From: RYN-417 sp043745485
Lineage (GTDB): Bacteria; Patescibacteriota; Saccharimonadia; Saccharimonadales; JACDBH01
Reading direction: 5' to 3'
Length of the DNA stretch: 7,593 nucleotides
Assembly: GCA_043745485.1 (NCBI GenBank)
Contig: JAYTSU010000012.1
Span: 1-7,593, forward strand
The translations under genes and the position numbers were made by a program. Positions 6,464 to 7,593 of the stretch are shown piece after piece (position 1 is the stretch's first letter; the number at the start of each line of letters is the position of its first letter). The notes beneath the pieces are model-generated. The model was not told the origin of the DNA. It made no database searches and saw nothing but the letters and a program-made list of their open reading frames with translations.

Positions 6464-7593
6464 ATGCATATATCTAAAACTGTCAAATCACCCAATTTAG
6501 TTGAACTCATTATTACTGCGAACGAGGCGGACTTAAGCCCCGTTAAATCAAATACACTTAAAAAACTAGCTCCAAATGTGAAGCTTGCTGGATTCCGTGA
6601 AGGCAAAGTGCCGCTTAATATGGTCGAGAAAAACCTTGATCAACAAGCCTTCCAAAGTGAGTTCCTTGACGCCGCAGTAAACGCACTCTATACGCAGGCA
6701 CTTAATCAAGAAGACCTTCGACCTGTAGCAAACCCTGCCATGAACCTGACCAAATTCGTACCGTATACCATGCTTGAATTTACTCTGACTGTACCTGTTA
6801 TTGGCGAGATTGAACTGGGTAATTATAAAAGCATCAAGATGAAGCCTGAAACTGTCAAGGTTGATACAAAACAGGTCGACGAAGTAGTTAAGTCATTGCA
6901 AAAACGTATGGCAGAACGAGCGGCAGTTGTGCGTGCTGCTAAAGATGGCGACGAAGTCATGATTGATTTTAAGGGAACTGACAGTAAGGGTGAGGCCGTC
7001 AACGGTGCTGAGGGCAAAGATTATCCGTTAACAATTGGTAGTAAGACATTTATTCCAGGTTTTGAAGAAAACGTTATTGGCGTAAAGCCAGGTGAATCTA
7101 AGACCTTTACTATTACTTTTCCGAAGGATTACGGCGTCAAAACACTCCAGAGTAAAAAAGTTACATTCGAAATTACCGTCAACTCAGTCAATGAACTCGT
7201 TGAGCCAGCAGTCGATGATGACTTTGCTGCCAAAGCAGGTCCATTTAAGACAGTCACTGAGCTTAAAGTTGACATCAAAAAGCAACTGCTTTTGGAGCGC
7301 CAACAAGAAGCAGACAGAAGTTACGAAGAAGCTTTATTGAAAGAAATTGCCAGCAAGACACAAATGAGTGTTCCCGTTCAATTAGTGGACGAGCAAATTG
7401 AGCGCATCGAAAACGAAGAAAAGCAGAATCTAATGTATCGTGGTCAAACATGGGAAGAACACCTTGATGCCGAGTGCGTAACACCAGAAGAACACAAAGA
7501 GCAAAAGCGTGAAGCTGCAACCGATCGTGTACGCATCGGCATCATATTATCCGAAATAGCCGAGGCCGAAAAAGTCACGATCGAACCAAAAGA
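6464..7593 (+). CDS. tig: Trigger factor, ribosome-associated chaperone (3' end outside window)
   Basis: The first 376 residues of trigger factor, open to the window edge; the family is usually around 430 residues, so roughly the last tenth is missing. It binds the ribosome near the exit tunnel and protects nascent chains, with peptidyl-prolyl isomerase activity. The ribosome-binding domain carries the signature GFREGKVP at 43-50. An FKBP-type isomerase domain spans about 150-240 (DGDEVMIDFKG, then IGSKTFIPGFEENVIG and VKPGESKTF). The charged helical C-terminal chaperone domain begins near 250 (VDDDFAAKAG). An in-frame TAA at 6458-6460 leaves ATG 6464 as the only plausible start, since the next Met (53) falls after the ribosome signature. 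It has no Shine-Dalgarno. In many bacteria tig is followed by clpP and clpX; that cannot be seen here. Confidence 0.97.
   Translation, partial: MHISKTVKSPNLVELIITANEADLSPVKSNTLKKLAPNVKLAGFREGKVPLNMVEKNLDQQAFQSEFLDAAVNALYTQALNQEDLRPVANPAMNLTKFVPYTMLEFTLTVPVIGEIELGNYKSIKMKPETVKVDTKQVDEVVKSLQKRMAERAAVVRAAKDGDEVMIDFKGTDSKGEAVNGAEGKDYPLTIGSKTFIPGFEENVIGVKPGESKTFTITFPKDYGVKTLQSKKVTFEITVNSVNELVEPAVDDDFAAKAGPFKTVTELKVDIKKQLLLERQQEADRSYEEALLKEIASKTQMSVPVQLVDEQIERIENEEKQNLMYRGQTWEEHLDAECVTPEEHKEQKREAATDRVRIGIILSEIAEAEKVTIEPK

Noticed and set aside
7275..7520. An 81-codon open frame on the - strand within the trigger factor gene
   Set aside because: It is opposite the trigger factor C-terminal domain, whose sense-strand frame is clearly the coding one.

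Overview
The window reads as a compact bacterial chromosome segment. All seven genes lie on the + strand, no gap between genes exceeds about 60 bases, and neighbouring stop and start codons repeatedly overlap. Trigger factor marks it as bacterial. TGA ends three genes at sensible lengths, so the genetic code is standard and lineages that reassign UGA are excluded. GC content looks to be in the mid-40s percent by eye. The dense packing, a GT4/GH57/GH15 alpha-glucan cluster and start codons sitting right behind -10-like boxes would suit a small-genome lineage such as Candidate Phyla Radiation/Saccharibacteria. That placement is a low-confidence guess, since no rRNA or clade-specific marker is present.

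Region 1 (1-3814) is an alpha-glucan operon: the C-terminal half of a GT4 glycogen-synthase-like glycosyltransferase, a GH57 alpha-amylase-type glucanase and a GH15 glucoamylase. The stop and start codons overlap by 4 nt and then 1 nt, so translation is probably coupled. Neither complete enzyme has a signal peptide. The likely role is making an intracellular storage glucan and breaking it down to glucose.

Region 2 (3815-6404) begins with a 55-nt spacer holding a candidate extended -10 promoter. It continues with an S66 serine peptidase of the LD-carboxypeptidase/MccF type, histidyl-tRNA synthetase (1-nt gap) and an AT-rich 86-residue protein with two membrane segments (4-nt overlap). This looks like a mixed housekeeping operon of peptidoglycan peptide or peptide-antibiotic cleavage, tRNA charging and an unknown membrane protein.

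Region 3 (6405-7593) has a 59-nt spacer carrying the same 16-nt element as the previous spacer, then trigger factor, which has no stop before the window ends.

The most interesting signal is that 16-nt element, TGCATCTGTTAAAGTA. It occurs only 7-9 nt before the starts of the two operon-leading genes. Read as an extended -10 promoter, it would give transcripts with almost no 5' leader, whereas the internal genes gh57 and, less clearly, gh15 have Shine-Dalgarno-like sequences. No convincing intrinsic terminator, RNA gene, mobile element or CRISPR array was seen.
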